From positions 1 through 13,728 of the forward strand of contig JAKSDB010000343.1 of assembly GCA_022360415.1 (NCBI GenBank): a DNA stretch of 13,728 nucleotides, in the 5' to 3' direction. Origin of the DNA: Chlorobiales bacterium (GTDB lineage Bacteria; Bacteroidota; Chlorobiia; Chlorobiales; Chlorobiaceae). Positions 5,975 through 13,642 of this stretch are shown one piece after another. Numbering within the stretch: position 1 is the stretch's first letter; each line of letters starts with the position of its first letter. A model generated the notes under the pieces. The model saw only the letters and a list, made by a program, of their open reading frames with translations. It made no database searches and had not been told where the DNA came from. The translations under genes and the position numbers were made by a program.

Positions 5975-7243
5975 ATGTTCAGAACACTTTTTACTATAGC
6001 ACTACGTCACCTGTTCGGGCGGAAGAGACAGACCCTGACCACCATCGTCGGCGTTGCTGTCAGCACCATGGTTCTGATTACAACGGTTTCATTGACCAGG
6101 GGTTTGCTGGATTCCTTTGTTGAAACTATTGTCGATGTCGCGCCTCATATAACGATCAAGGGAGAGCCTGTCAGGTCTCTGCCTGTAGATCTTCTGAGCG
6201 ATGCCGAAGCGCTTCGCCACGCTTTTGTCGATGAAAATATACAAAAAGAGGAACGCAAAGAGGTGCGCAACTATGGACAGGTTTTGAACATTCTGAGCTC
6301 TGAGAATTATGCTGATGAGATTATTGCTGTTTCTCCCTACGTTGAATCCAGGGTGATTGTGATAAAAGGCGGCAAGAACCAGCCGATATCCATGAAAGGG
6401 GTAGAAATTGAACAGGAAAACGCGATCAGCGGTATCGAAGACAGGTTGACGGCAGGGAACCTGTCTTTTTTTGAAAAGACACCCAACGCTCTTCTTGTCG
6501 GAAGGACGGTCGCTTTAGATATGGGAATCGAGCTGCATGATGAGGTGACGCTTGTACCGCCATCAGGGCCTTCTCGTCAGTGTAAGGTGGCGGGTATTTT
6601 TTTCTCCGGTGTGAACGCGGTTGACAATACGGTATATGTATCGCTCAAGTTTGGCCAGATTCTGGAAAATCTTCCTGCGGACAAGGTTTCAGGGGTAGGG
6701 CTCAAGGTTCTAAACCCTCTGGCCAATGAGAGGCTTGCAGGGGAGCTGGAGCGGATAACAGGGTATAACAGCACTACCTGGCAGGAAGAAAACGCAGGCA
6801 TTCTTTCTCTGTTCAACCGAATCGGGTTCATTGTTTTTTCGCTGGTTGCTTTTGTCGGTGTGGTTTCCGGTTTTGGGGTGGCAAATATTCTGGTGACGAC
6901 AGTTTTTGAGAAAAGCCGCGATATTGCAATCATGAAATCCTACGGTTTTTCGTCGAGGGCGCTTGTCGGCATGTTTATACTCGAAGGGTTTATCGTCGGC
7001 TTTGCCGGAGCACTGGCCGGAGGCATACTTGCAACAGGCTCGATCAACCTTCTTGCAAGCATTCCTCTTGAGGCGTCGCAGGGTCCGTTAACCAAAACCG
7101 GTTTCAGCATGTCATGGAACCCCCTGTATTTTTTGTTTGTGATTTTTCTCACGGTGCTTATCAGCGCCATAGCCGCCACCATTCCTTCAACGAGGGCAGC
7201 GAAACTCGAGCCGGTACAGGTCCTCCGCGACAGCAGTTTGTGA
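5975..7243 (+). CDS. FtsX/LolC-MacB-like ABC transporter permease
   Basis: This 422-residue inner-membrane protein belongs to the FtsX/MacB/LolC permease family. One N-terminal transmembrane helix (about residues 20-42) is followed by a large periplasmic domain (about 45-275, including DVAPHITIKGE). Three helices then lie close together near the C-terminus (about 278-302, 323-345 and 382-402). The stretch FEKSRDIAIMKSYGFS between the second and third helices and the ending RAAKLEPVQVLRDSS are typical of the family. Relatives extract lipoproteins (LolCE) or drive export from the periplasm (MacB, DevC). The substrate is unknown here, and the partner ATPase is not adjacent. The ATG at 5975 has a good Shine-Dalgarno sequence, GGTGAG (5961-5966). 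The gene stands alone on the plus strand and converges on the exporter gene with a 23-base gap. Confidence 0.88.
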   Translation: MFRTLFTIALRHLFGRKRQTLTTIVGVAVSTMVLITTVSLTRGLLDSFVETIVDVAPHITIKGEPVRSLPVDLLSDAEALRHAFVDENIQKEERKEVRNYGQVLNILSSENYADEIIAVSPYVESRVIVIKGGKNQPISMKGVEIEQENAISGIEDRLTAGNLSFFEKTPNALLVGRTVALDMGIELHDEVTLVPPSGPSRQCKVAGIFFSGVNAVDNTVYVSLKFGQILENLPADKVSGVGLKVLNPLANERLAGELERITGYNSTTWQEENAGILSLFNRIGFIVFSLVAFVGVVSGFGVANILVTTVFEKSRDIAIMKSYGFSSRALVGMFILEGFIVGFAGALAGGILATGSINLLASIPLEASQGPLTKTGFSMSWNPLYFLFVIFLTVLISAIAATIPSTRAAKLEPVQVLRDSSL

Positions 7244-7266
7244 GGGTACCTCAACAACTCCTTCCT

Positions 7267-9093
7267 TCACCCCGTTCGCAGGTGTATCTTTTCGGGGTGT
7301 TGCAGGAGATAAAGCTTGTAATAGAGGCCTTTTTCTGCGAGAAGCTGCTGGTGAGAGCCGCTTTCCCTGATCACACCTTTATGCAGGACGATAATTCTGT
7401 CGGCATGCTGCACTGTTGAGAGGCGATGCGCGATAATAATCGAGGTACGGTTTTTCATGAGATTTGCTGTGGCAGCTTCAATGAGCTGTTCTGTTTCGGT
7501 ATCGACAGAACTGGTCGCCTCATCCAGAACAAGTACCTCCGGATTGTAAAGCAAGGCGCGCACGAAAGCCACAAGCTGCTTCTGTCCCGCGGAAAGTCCC
7601 GATCCGTTTTCATTGACCCGGTAATTGTAAGCGCCAGGCAGTTTCTCGATAAACCGGTCCGCGCCTACAGTTTTCGCGGCTCGGCGAATTTCTTCATCAG
7701 ACACGCCGGGCTTGCCGAATGCAAGATTTTCCCTGATAGTGCCCGAAAACAGGAACACGTCCTGCATAACGACGCCCACAACCTTTCGAAGAGATTGTTC
7801 GGGTATCCTGGAGATATCCTTGCCGTCAATTGTAATCGAGCCTTTTCTGTTACCGTACAGTTTCGAAAGAACGTTGATGATGGTTGTTTTACCACTGCCG
7901 GTCGAGCCAACAATGGCAACTTTTTCTCCCTTTTGTACCCTGAAAGAGATGTCCCTGAGAATCCAGTTGTCATTATCGTAAGCGAACCAGACGTTCGTGA
8001 AGGAGATTTCATCATGGAAGGAGTCGAGCGTTTGAGGATCATCAGGTTCTTCAACGGTGTCTTTTTCTTCAAGCAGCCTGAAAATCCGGTCGGAACTTGC
8101 AAGAGCTGTCTGAAGGATATTGAACCGGTCGGAGAGGTGCTGAAGAGGGCGAAAAAAAAGCCAGATGTATTGAACAAAAGAGATGACGACACCGAGGGTG
8201 ATATCCACTTTCAGCATACGCACCCCGCTGTACCAGATGACAAGTCCGGCTGCTATCGAGCTGAGCAGCTCGATAAGCGGGATGTATACCGAAAAGTAAA
8301 AAACGGTTTTGATATTCGCATCCCGGTACTCTTTGTTGATTGCAACGTGTTTTTTGTATTCGCTCTCGCTCCGGTCGAAGAGCTGGATGATGGTAATGCC
8401 CGAAATATGCTCCTGGAAAAAGGCATTCAGTCTTGCCAGGTGTCCCCTGACATCCTGAAAAGCCTTGCGGACTTTGCTTTTGAAGGTAAGCGTGGCATAA
8501 ATCATCAGGGGAAGAACGCTGAGAACGATCAGGGTCAGCTCCCAGTCGATAAAAAACATCAGGACGACGATGAACAAAAGCTGCATAATGTCGCCGATTA
8601 TCGTCACAACGCCGCTCGAGAGCATCTCGTTGAGTGCCTCGACATCGTTGGTCGCCCTTGTAATGAGCCTGCCTGCGGGGTTCCGGTCGTAGAACCTTAT
8701 GGACAGTTTCTGCAGGTGTCGGAAAATATCCATTCTCAGATTAAGGACGGCTTTTTGACCGATAAGCTGTGTAAGGTAGGTGGCGGCATACTGTTTGAGA
8801 CCGTCCAGCAGTATGACTCCAAACAGCACAAGGCTTATGAAGGCAAGTCCGTTGATATCGCCCACTGCAATGTAGTCGTCAATTGCCAGCATGGTGATGT
8901 ACGGTCTCAACGGCCCGAGGATAGAGCCTGCGAGAGTTATGATGATTGCCGAAAAGAGCAAACCTTTATAGGGCTTGACATAGGAAAGAAGCCGTGAGAT
9001 GATGTAGCGGTCAGCGGATTTTTTTCTGCCGGACGAAAGCATCTCGTCTTTCTGCTGCTGAAATCCTTTTTTCGTTTCGGTCCCGTCGCTCAT
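7267..9093 (-). CDS. MsbA-like ABC exporter (fused transmembrane and ATPase domains)
   Basis: From the chosen ATG at 9093 the protein has 608 residues, the usual size of a half-transporter that works as a homodimer in the inner membrane. Six transmembrane helices occupy about residues 40-320, with the coupling stretch IRFYDRNPAGRLITRATNDVE at 132-152. The ATPase domain shows Walker A GSTGSGKTT (396-404), a Q-loop (Gln444), signature GSGLSAGQ (497-504), Walker B VLVLDEA (520-526) and the H-loop histidine (His556). Catalytic residues are intact. The ORF extends to 9174, but that start would overlap the end of glmM by 62 bases. The 9093 start lies 19 bases after the glmM stop and gives a normal family N-terminus. 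The substrate could be lipid A, another lipid or a drug. Location next to glmM hints at an envelope role, but only by context. Confidence 0.92.
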   Translation of the reverse strand: MSDGTETKKGFQQQKDEMLSSGRKKSADRYIISRLLSYVKPYKGLLFSAIIITLAGSILGPLRPYITMLAIDDYIAVGDINGLAFISLVLFGVILLDGLKQYAATYLTQLIGQKAVLNLRMDIFRHLQKLSIRFYDRNPAGRLITRATNDVEALNEMLSSGVVTIIGDIMQLLFIVVLMFFIDWELTLIVLSVLPLMIYATLTFKSKVRKAFQDVRGHLARLNAFFQEHISGITIIQLFDRSESEYKKHVAINKEYRDANIKTVFYFSVYIPLIELLSSIAAGLVIWYSGVRMLKVDITLGVVISFVQYIWLFFRPLQHLSDRFNILQTALASSDRIFRLLEEKDTVEEPDDPQTLDSFHDEISFTNVWFAYDNDNWILRDISFRVQKGEKVAIVGSTGSGKTTIINVLSKLYGNRKGSITIDGKDISRIPEQSLRKVVGVVMQDVFLFSGTIRENLAFGKPGVSDEEIRRAAKTVGADRFIEKLPGAYNYRVNENGSGLSAGQKQLVAFVRALLYNPEVLVLDEATSSVDTETEQLIEAATANLMKNRTSIIIAHRLSTVQHADRIIVLHKGVIRESGSHQQLLAEKGLYYKLYLLQHPEKIHLRTG

Positions 9094-9112
9094 GAAGTAT
9101 GCATTCGTGCTG

Positions 9113-10543
9113 TCATATTGTGTCAATTCTTGATCCGATCTCCTGTCTGAACATTTCGGCAAGAGTTTCCGCACGCTCGATGCTTGCCGCTTCGGCGTAT
9201 ATTCTGAGAATCGGTTCCGTATTTGATGGTCTCAGGTGAACCCACTCTTCGGAAAAGTCCAGTTTTATTCCGTCATCCGTGTTGACCGAAGCATTGGAAT
9301 AGGCTGACGCAATCGACAACAGGATATCCTGAAGGTTTTCGGGCTTCCGGGCGAGCCGGATTTTCTGTTTTGCCATGTAATAATCCGGGAACTGTTTTCT
9401 GAAGCCCGAAAGCGTTTTGTTTTCTGTGCTTTTTCCGAGCCATTCCGAGAACGCCTGAAGCATGAGCGCTATTCCTGCAAGGGCATCCCTTCCGTAATGC
9501 AGTTCCGGAAGAATGACACCGCCGTTGCCTTCTCCACCGATTACGGCCCCTTTTTCTTTCATGAGCGCAACGACATGTGCTTCACCCACTTTGGCGCTGT
9601 AGCATACCTGTCCGTGTTTTTCGGCTACATCACGAAGTGCACGGCTGCTGGAGAGGTTATTGACGACAGAGCCCTGTTTGTGCTGCAAATAAAAGTCGGC
9701 ACAGGCAACCAGCGAATACTCTTCGCCGAAAAGGGAGCCGTCTTCACAGATCAAAGCCAGGCGATCGACATCGGGATCGACGACTACTGCCAGATCACAC
9801 TGTTTTTCTCTCAGTGTGTCAATGGTTGCAGTAAGATGTTCGGCAAGAGGTTCAGGGTTTCTGGGAAAAACACCGGTGCCGTTGCAAAATATGGTTTCTA
9901 TCTCTTCGACCCCAAGCTGTCGGCATAATGCAGGTACAATCGATGAGCCTGCTCCTTCAACCGCGTCAATCAGGATTCTGAAACGCTGTGAAGCAATTTT
10001 TTTCGTGTCAATACAGGGAAGAGCAAGGATACGCCTGATATGTTCCCTGTCATAGTCAGGCTTGCGCTCAAGCGATCCCACATCATTCCACCCTGCAAGG
10101 GTAAACTGTTTTTTTTTATACATGTCGAGCAGCTGAAGGACGGCTTTCTGATCGAGGAACTCACCTTTTCTGTCCAGCAGCTTCAGCGCGTTCCATTCAA
10201 CCGGATTATGCGATGCGGTAATGATTATTCCGCCATCAGCCTTTTCCGCAACGGTAGCAATTTCAACGGTTGGGGTCGTTGCTACGCCGAGATCGATGAC
10301 GTGGCAGCCGCAAAGGGCCAATGTGCTGCTGACAAGCCCCCCTATAGCATATCCTGTCGGACGAGTATCTCTTCCGATAACGACTGTCGGATGACGAAGG
10401 GGATTATGCTCTATATTCGCCTGTCTGTTTACCTGGGAGTGCAGCCATGTTGCAAAAGCCTGAGTAAACGTTACAAGCTCCGTAGGGGTGAGGTTTTCTC
10501 CAACGATACCCCGAATACCGGATATACTGATCATCAGACTCAT
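9113..10543 (-). CDS. glmM: Phosphohexomutase, probable phosphoglucosamine mutase
   Basis: From the ATG at 10543 the protein has 476 residues and is an alpha-D-phosphohexomutase. The four family elements are intact: catalytic serine loop TASHNP (Ser111), Mg-binding DPDVDR (256-261), sugar-recognition GGEGNGG (336-342) and phosphate-binding RPSNTEP (438-444). The N-terminus ISISGIRGIVGENLTP is typical. With glmU in the same window, GlmM (glucosamine-6-P to glucosamine-1-P) is the favoured role. However, GEGNGG resembles archaeal-type GlmM and phosphomannomutase more than the GEQSGH of E. coli GlmM, so phosphomannomutase or phosphoglucomutase remains possible. The ORF is open to 10654, but the extra 37 codons reach into repeat B and look non-coding; Met4 (10534) is an alternative start. 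The exporter gene follows after 19 bases. Confidence 0.85.
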   Translation of the reverse strand: MSLMISISGIRGIVGENLTPTELVTFTQAFATWLHSQVNRQANIEHNPLRHPTVVIGRDTRPTGYAIGGLVSSTLALCGCHVIDLGVATTPTVEIATVAEKADGGIIITASHNPVEWNALKLLDRKGEFLDQKAVLQLLDMYKKKQFTLAGWNDVGSLERKPDYDREHIRRILALPCIDTKKIASQRFRILIDAVEGAGSSIVPALCRQLGVEEIETIFCNGTGVFPRNPEPLAEHLTATIDTLREKQCDLAVVVDPDVDRLALICEDGSLFGEEYSLVACADFYLQHKQGSVVNNLSSSRALRDVAEKHGQVCYSAKVGEAHVVALMKEKGAVIGGEGNGGVILPELHYGRDALAGIALMLQAFSEWLGKSTENKTLSGFRKQFPDYYMAKQKIRLARKPENLQDILLSIASAYSNASVNTDDGIKLDFSEEWVHLRPSNTEPILRIYAEAASIERAETLAEMFRQEIGSRIDTI

Positions 10544-10617
10544 GGCTGCCGCATGCGTGGTTTTTCGGTTAAAGTGCGAAGTGCGTTTGAAGAGGCTGAG
10601 GCAATATAGTGAAAAGT

Positions 10618-10777
10618 CCGCTAAGGAGGCCGCCGTTAATTTGCTCCGCACCATGATTGCTTCGTTGAGCGGTGCTCGAAATCCTCATGTACTCCGTGTG
10701 TACACTCCGGTTTCTCCGGCTCCGTTCACCTCGTTCTCATAGCGCTCACGACAATTAATGGCGACTCCATAAAGCGG
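10618..10777. repeat. Dispersed palindromic intergenic repeat, copy B
   Basis: This is the second copy of the repeat at 2433-2576, in the same orientation. The core is 10654-10755. The outer arms also form an imperfect inverted repeat: CCGCT and GGAGGCCGCCGTTAAT on the left (10618-10640) against ATTAATGGCGACTCC and AGCGG on the right (10754-10777). The arm sequences differ from those of copy A, although the pairing is kept. Inner arms also pair (ATTGCTTCGTTGAGCG at 10656-10671 with CGCTCACGACAAT at 10743-10755, with bulges). It sits between two divergently transcribed genes and would be part of the glmM leader if the glmM promoter lies to its right. Confidence 0.85.
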
Positions 10778-10819
10778 GACAGAATACAGGCTTGGAAAAA
10801 AGGAAGAGGGATTCAGCTT

Positions 10820-10847
10820 TTGGAATAAGTGAACGGTTTTATATATT
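10820..10847 (+). promoter_or_regulatory. Candidate promoter for rpsT
   Basis: TTGGAA (10820-10825) and TATATT (10842-10847) are separated by 16 bases and resemble sigma-70 -35 and -10 boxes. They lie about 90 bases before the rpsT ATG, leaving a leader of about 85 bases. The pair is the best match in the region, but no strong AT-rich alternative was scored against it. Confidence 0.4.
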
Positions 10848-10937
10848 TAAGGCCTTTCATCCGGCATCATACTTTTCCGGCTTAAAAAGGCTTTTCGATG
10901 TGTCACGATATCGCAACAACAGTTAGAGTTACGTTTT

Positions 10938-11213
10938 ATGCCATTACACAAATCAGCTGAAAAAAGGATTCGTCAGTCAGCACGGCGCAATGAGAGAAAC
11001 AGGGCAAGAAAAAAAGAGCTGAAAATGCTCCTGAAGAACGTTCAGAAGCTGATAGACTCCAATGCCGATAAAGGAGAGGTCGAGGCGGCATATCGTTCAG
11101 CTATCCAGAAACTTGACAGGTTGGGAGTCAAGCGATATATTCATCCTAACAAGGCTTCACGGAAAAAATCCCAGCTTTCAAGGATGCTCAACAAGTATAC
11201 CAAGGCAGGGTAA
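10938..11213 (+). CDS. rpsT: 30S ribosomal protein S20
   Basis: This 91-residue, strongly basic protein begins MPLHKSAEKRIRQSARRNERNRARK. It matches S20, which binds 16S rRNA in the body of the small subunit. The internal helix KELKMLLKNVQKLI and the C-terminal signature GVKRYIHPNKASRKKSQLSRMLNK are characteristic. Length fits the family (about 85-92 residues). The Shine-Dalgarno sequence is weak (AGAG about 10 bases before the ATG). S20 synthesis is autoregulated in E. coli, and the 85-base leader would allow this here, but no specific structure was recognised. ruvA follows about 100 bases downstream on the same strand with no obvious terminator between. Confidence 0.96.
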   Translation: MPLHKSAEKRIRQSARRNERNRARKKELKMLLKNVQKLIDSNADKGEVEAAYRSAIQKLDRLGVKRYIHPNKASRKKSQLSRMLNKYTKAG

Positions 11214-11319
11214 TGTCATCCACGCTTTTCCTGCTTTATTGATTTTCCTTGTATGATATTCTTGCCTTTCCCGTGTCTGTAAGCCGGGCAGAGTGTTAGC
11301 CGGATCCATAGATACTTTC

Positions 11320-11922
11320 ATGTTTGCATATTTTCAGGGTGAGCTGGTTGAAGCTTCTCAGGAGGAAGCTGTTGTTGACGTTGCAGGTACAGGCTATCGT
11401 CTGCTCATCTCTTCCGCCACCTATCATCAGCTTCCCGAACCTGGAGAGCGGGTAAAAATCCTTGCACACCTCCACGTCAAAGAGGACCTCTTGCAGCTCT
11501 ATGGTTTTATTGATGAAGAGGAGCGCCAGCTTTTCAGGCTGTTGCTTTCAATTTCGGGTGTGGGGCCGAAGCTCGCGCTTGCAATTCTTTCCGGTTTACG
11601 TGTCCAGGAAATACAGGAAGCGATTGTGACGAACATGCCAGAAAGGCTTTTTGAAATTTCAGGTGTGGGAAAAAAAACCGCGGCCAGGATTGTTCTTGAG
11701 CTGAGAGACCGAATACTGAAGCTTCAACCTTCCGGCGCAACAAGGCCATCAGCACGTGTATCGGGCAGCTCCATGCGCGACGATGCTGTCAATGCTCTGA
11801 TAACGCTCGGTTTTTCAAGATCGGTTGCTCTGAAAGCGGTTGTTGAGTCACAGGCAAGCCTTGAGAACCCCCGGGTCGAGGATCTGGTGAGGGAATCTCT
11901 GCTTGCCATTCGAACCTTCTGA
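11320..11922 (+). CDS. ruvA: Holliday junction branch migration protein RuvA
   Basis: From the ATG at 11320 the protein has 200 residues, the standard RuvA length, and begins MFAYFQGELVEAS like other RuvA proteins. An upstream GTG at 11293 would add nine residues that do not fit the family. Domain I (OB fold) covers about 1-63. Domain II has two helix-hairpin-helix motifs, SISGVGPKLALAIL (77-90) and ISGVGKKTAARIVLEL (113-128). A Pro/Ser-rich linker (136-150) precedes domain III (about 152-200, DDAVNALITLGFSRSVALKAV), which contacts RuvB. RuvA tetramers bind four-way junctions and guide the RuvB motor during recombination and repair. ruvB and ruvC are not in the window. folC starts about 30 bases after the stop, or overlaps it if its earlier TTG is used. 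Confidence 0.96.
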   Translation: MFAYFQGELVEASQEEAVVDVAGTGYRLLISSATYHQLPEPGERVKILAHLHVKEDLLQLYGFIDEEERQLFRLLLSISGVGPKLALAILSGLRVQEIQEAIVTNMPERLFEISGVGKKTAARIVLELRDRILKLQPSGATRPSARVSGSSMRDDAVNALITLGFSRSVALKAVVESQASLENPRVEDLVRESLLAIRTF

Positions 11923-11953
11923 TGTATCTCAGGGAACCCATAATCCCGGGCGA

Positions 11954-13225
11954 GTGAACTACCAGGAAGCAATTGACTTTCTTTTTCCTCTTCACCGGTT
12001 CGGCATGAAACCCGGACTGGAAAGGGTACTCGAGTTATTGGGTACGGCAGATGAACCGCAGAAACACCTTGGGCGGGTCGTGCATATCGCCGGCACTAAT
12101 GGCAAAGGAACCGTTGCCTGTGCATTGGCTGCAATCTTCAGCGCAGCAGGCTATCGAACCGGTCTGTACACTTCACCACACCTTGTATCATATACCGAGC
12201 GTATTCGGGTCAATGGCGAGAAGATTCCTGAAGATCTGATTGCTGAATACTGTTCAGCATTGAAGGATGCTGTCATTGCCGGCAAGGCCACGTTTTTCGA
12301 AACCACGACAGCTATTGCTTTTATGTTTTTCAGGGCCATGAAAACAGAGGCATCTGTTGTAGAGGTCGGCATGGGCGGGAGGCTGGACGCTACCAATGTT
12401 GTTCATGCCGATTATGTCGTCATACCGAGTATCAGTAAAGATCATACCAGCTGGCTTGGTGAAACGATTGGTGAGATAGCGGCTGAGAAAGCCGCTGTCA
12501 TCAAAAAAGGCGCCAGAGTTTACACTGCCGTCCGGGACCCGGAGGCGCTGAGGGTTATTCATGGCCGGTCGGATGCTGTCGGTGCAAAGCTCCGCACGCT
12601 TCAGGATGTGGCCGGATGCGTCGTGCATTCAGCAGAAATCGGAAAGCTTGTTTTTACACTGAAAACTGCTGGTAAAAGCATGGAAAATCTCGAGGCTCCT
12701 GTTACCGGTGATTTTCACGTGTCAAACCTTTCTCTCGCAGTTCTGGCCGCAAGCGATGCGGGCATAGAGGAGCCTGCGATCAGGCAGGGGCTGTTATCGA
12801 TGCCTTTTTTCGGCTACAGGGCAAGGCTCGAGCGTTTGTCGTCAGAACCTGATATTCTTCTTGATGTTTCACATAATCCGGACGGGATTGAAAAAAGCGT
12901 GCAAACACTCTGCGGCTTGAAGAGTGCATACCGAAATATCTATGTTGTGCTCGGGCTTGTTCGTAACAAGGACGTAGGAGAAATTGTCCGATGCCTGAAA
13001 AGGCTGACGTCGGATATCATTACGCTCAACCTCCTTTCTGAAAGGGGCATGGAAGCAGGCGAACTCGGTGATGTGTGCAGAAGCCAGGGTTTTCGGGTTT
13101 CCGTTGCGGCATCGGCTCGTGAAGCACTGGACCTTGCCGGCGGCATGGCCGGGAAAGACGATCTTGTTCTGATCACCGGTTCGTTCTACCTGGCTGGTGA
13201 AGTGCTGGAATTGTTGAACGGTTGA
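11954..13225 (+). CDS. folC: Bifunctional folylpolyglutamate synthase/dihydrofolate synthase
   Basis: From the GTG at 11954 the protein has 423 residues and begins (M)NYQEAIDFLFPLHRFGMKPGLERV, as in family members. An earlier TTG at 11903 would overlap ruvA by 20 bases and add 17 unconserved residues. The ATP-binding P-loop is HIAGTNGKGT (44-53), followed by SPHLVSYTERIRVNG (74-88), FFETTTAIAFMFF (114-126), VEVGMGGRLDATNV (136-149), KDHTSWLG (162-169) and EIAAEKAAVIKKGA (174-187). The C-terminal Mur-ligase-type domain carries LLDVSHNPDGI. FolC adds glutamate to dihydropteroate and to folates in the cytoplasm. It is probably co-transcribed with ruvA. No intrinsic terminator was seen after its stop. 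Confidence 0.95.
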   Translation: MNYQEAIDFLFPLHRFGMKPGLERVLELLGTADEPQKHLGRVVHIAGTNGKGTVACALAAIFSAAGYRTGLYTSPHLVSYTERIRVNGEKIPEDLIAEYCSALKDAVIAGKATFFETTTAIAFMFFRAMKTEASVVEVGMGGRLDATNVVHADYVVIPSISKDHTSWLGETIGEIAAEKAAVIKKGARVYTAVRDPEALRVIHGRSDAVGAKLRTLQDVAGCVVHSAEIGKLVFTLKTAGKSMENLEAPVTGDFHVSNLSLAVLAASDAGIEEPAIRQGLLSMPFFGYRARLERLSSEPDILLDVSHNPDGIEKSVQTLCGLKSAYRNIYVVLGLVRNKDVGEIVRCLKRLTSDIITLNLLSERGMEAGELGDVCRSQGFRVSVAASAREALDLAGGMAGKDDLVLITGSFYLAGEVLELLNG

Positions 13226-13641
13226 AGAAAAAAATCGGAAATCGAGTTCGGAATCAAGCTTCGGTATCGAATGAAATGAGCAGGTTATCTTCAGTTGGCA
13301 ATTTGAAAAGGCTGCACAGGACTTCTTCGATATTCCCGACTGCTTTTTTTAGGAAAAATTTTATATTATATGCATTATATGCTCCAGCATTCAGGCTTCC
13401 ATGCCTCAGGGTTGTGCCCGTCAGACAGTGGGAATTCACCAGGGCCGATTATCAACGATACAACTTCCGTTTATCGCTTCTTTTCAGGCTGTTATTGCCG
13501 TCGCACTCTTTTTCCATAGGTGCCGCTCATTTATGCATGGCTTGCGTTGTTAATTAATACCCGGTTTTCATCCCAGTTCATCTGCCTGCTTCAGGTAATC
13601 CCTGTGTTTTTGTAACCATAACAAGAGATGAAGAAATCATA
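13226..13641. other. 416-base intergenic region before rho
   Basis: No credible coding sequence was found. A 111-codon plus-strand reading frame (13222-13557) overlaps the folC end, has no family-like features and looks like chance. The region contains an A/T-rich patch at 13351-13382 with a perfect tandem 9-base repeat, ATTATATGC twice (13365-13382), which includes -10-like hexamers and may mark the rho promoter. The last 60 bases form the probable rho leader. Confidence 0.5.
13365..13382. repeat. Tandem 9-base direct repeat in A/T-rich patch
   Basis: ATTATATGC occurs twice with no gap, directly after an A/T-only stretch. It lies about 260 bases upstream of rho and could be part of a promoter or a regulator site; there is no direct evidence for either. 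Confidence 0.5.
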
Positions 13642-13642
13642 A
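13628..13642 (+). other. Four-codon leader ORF overlapping the rho start
   Basis: ATG AAG AAA TCA TAA begins at 13628. Its stop overlaps the rho ATG as TAATG, an arrangement that allows termination-reinitiation coupling. An AAGAG just before it could serve as its ribosome binding site. It may equally be chance in an A-rich leader. Confidence 0.25.

Larger units (their letters stand above)
10544..10937. other. 394-base divergent intergenic region between glmM and rpsT
   Basis: No credible gene is present. The region holds dispersed repeat copy B (10618-10777) and, right of it, the probable rpsT promoter and an A/T-rich leader. The glmM promoter must lie in or beyond the repeat; I could not pick a clear one. 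A small AAGGCCTT palindrome occurs at about 10849-10856. Confidence 0.6.

Noticed and set aside
7241..7253. TGAGG/CCTCA palindrome at the permease stop as a convergent terminator
   Set aside because: The stem is only five pairs with a three-base loop and has no T-run on either strand.
7426..8997. 523-codon plus-strand open frame
   Set aside because: It is fully antisense to the ABC exporter, whose motifs are all intact, and the translated product shows no family features. Long antisense frames are common opposite conserved genes.
11202..11268. Possible terminator after rpsT
   Set aside because: Only a loose AAGGCAGG/CCTGCTTT pairing with a large loop was found, and no T-run at the right distance.
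13222..13557. 111-codon plus-strand frame after folC
   Set aside because: It begins inside the folC stop region, has a low-complexity, mixed composition and no domain-like features, and spans the A/T-rich putative promoter patch.
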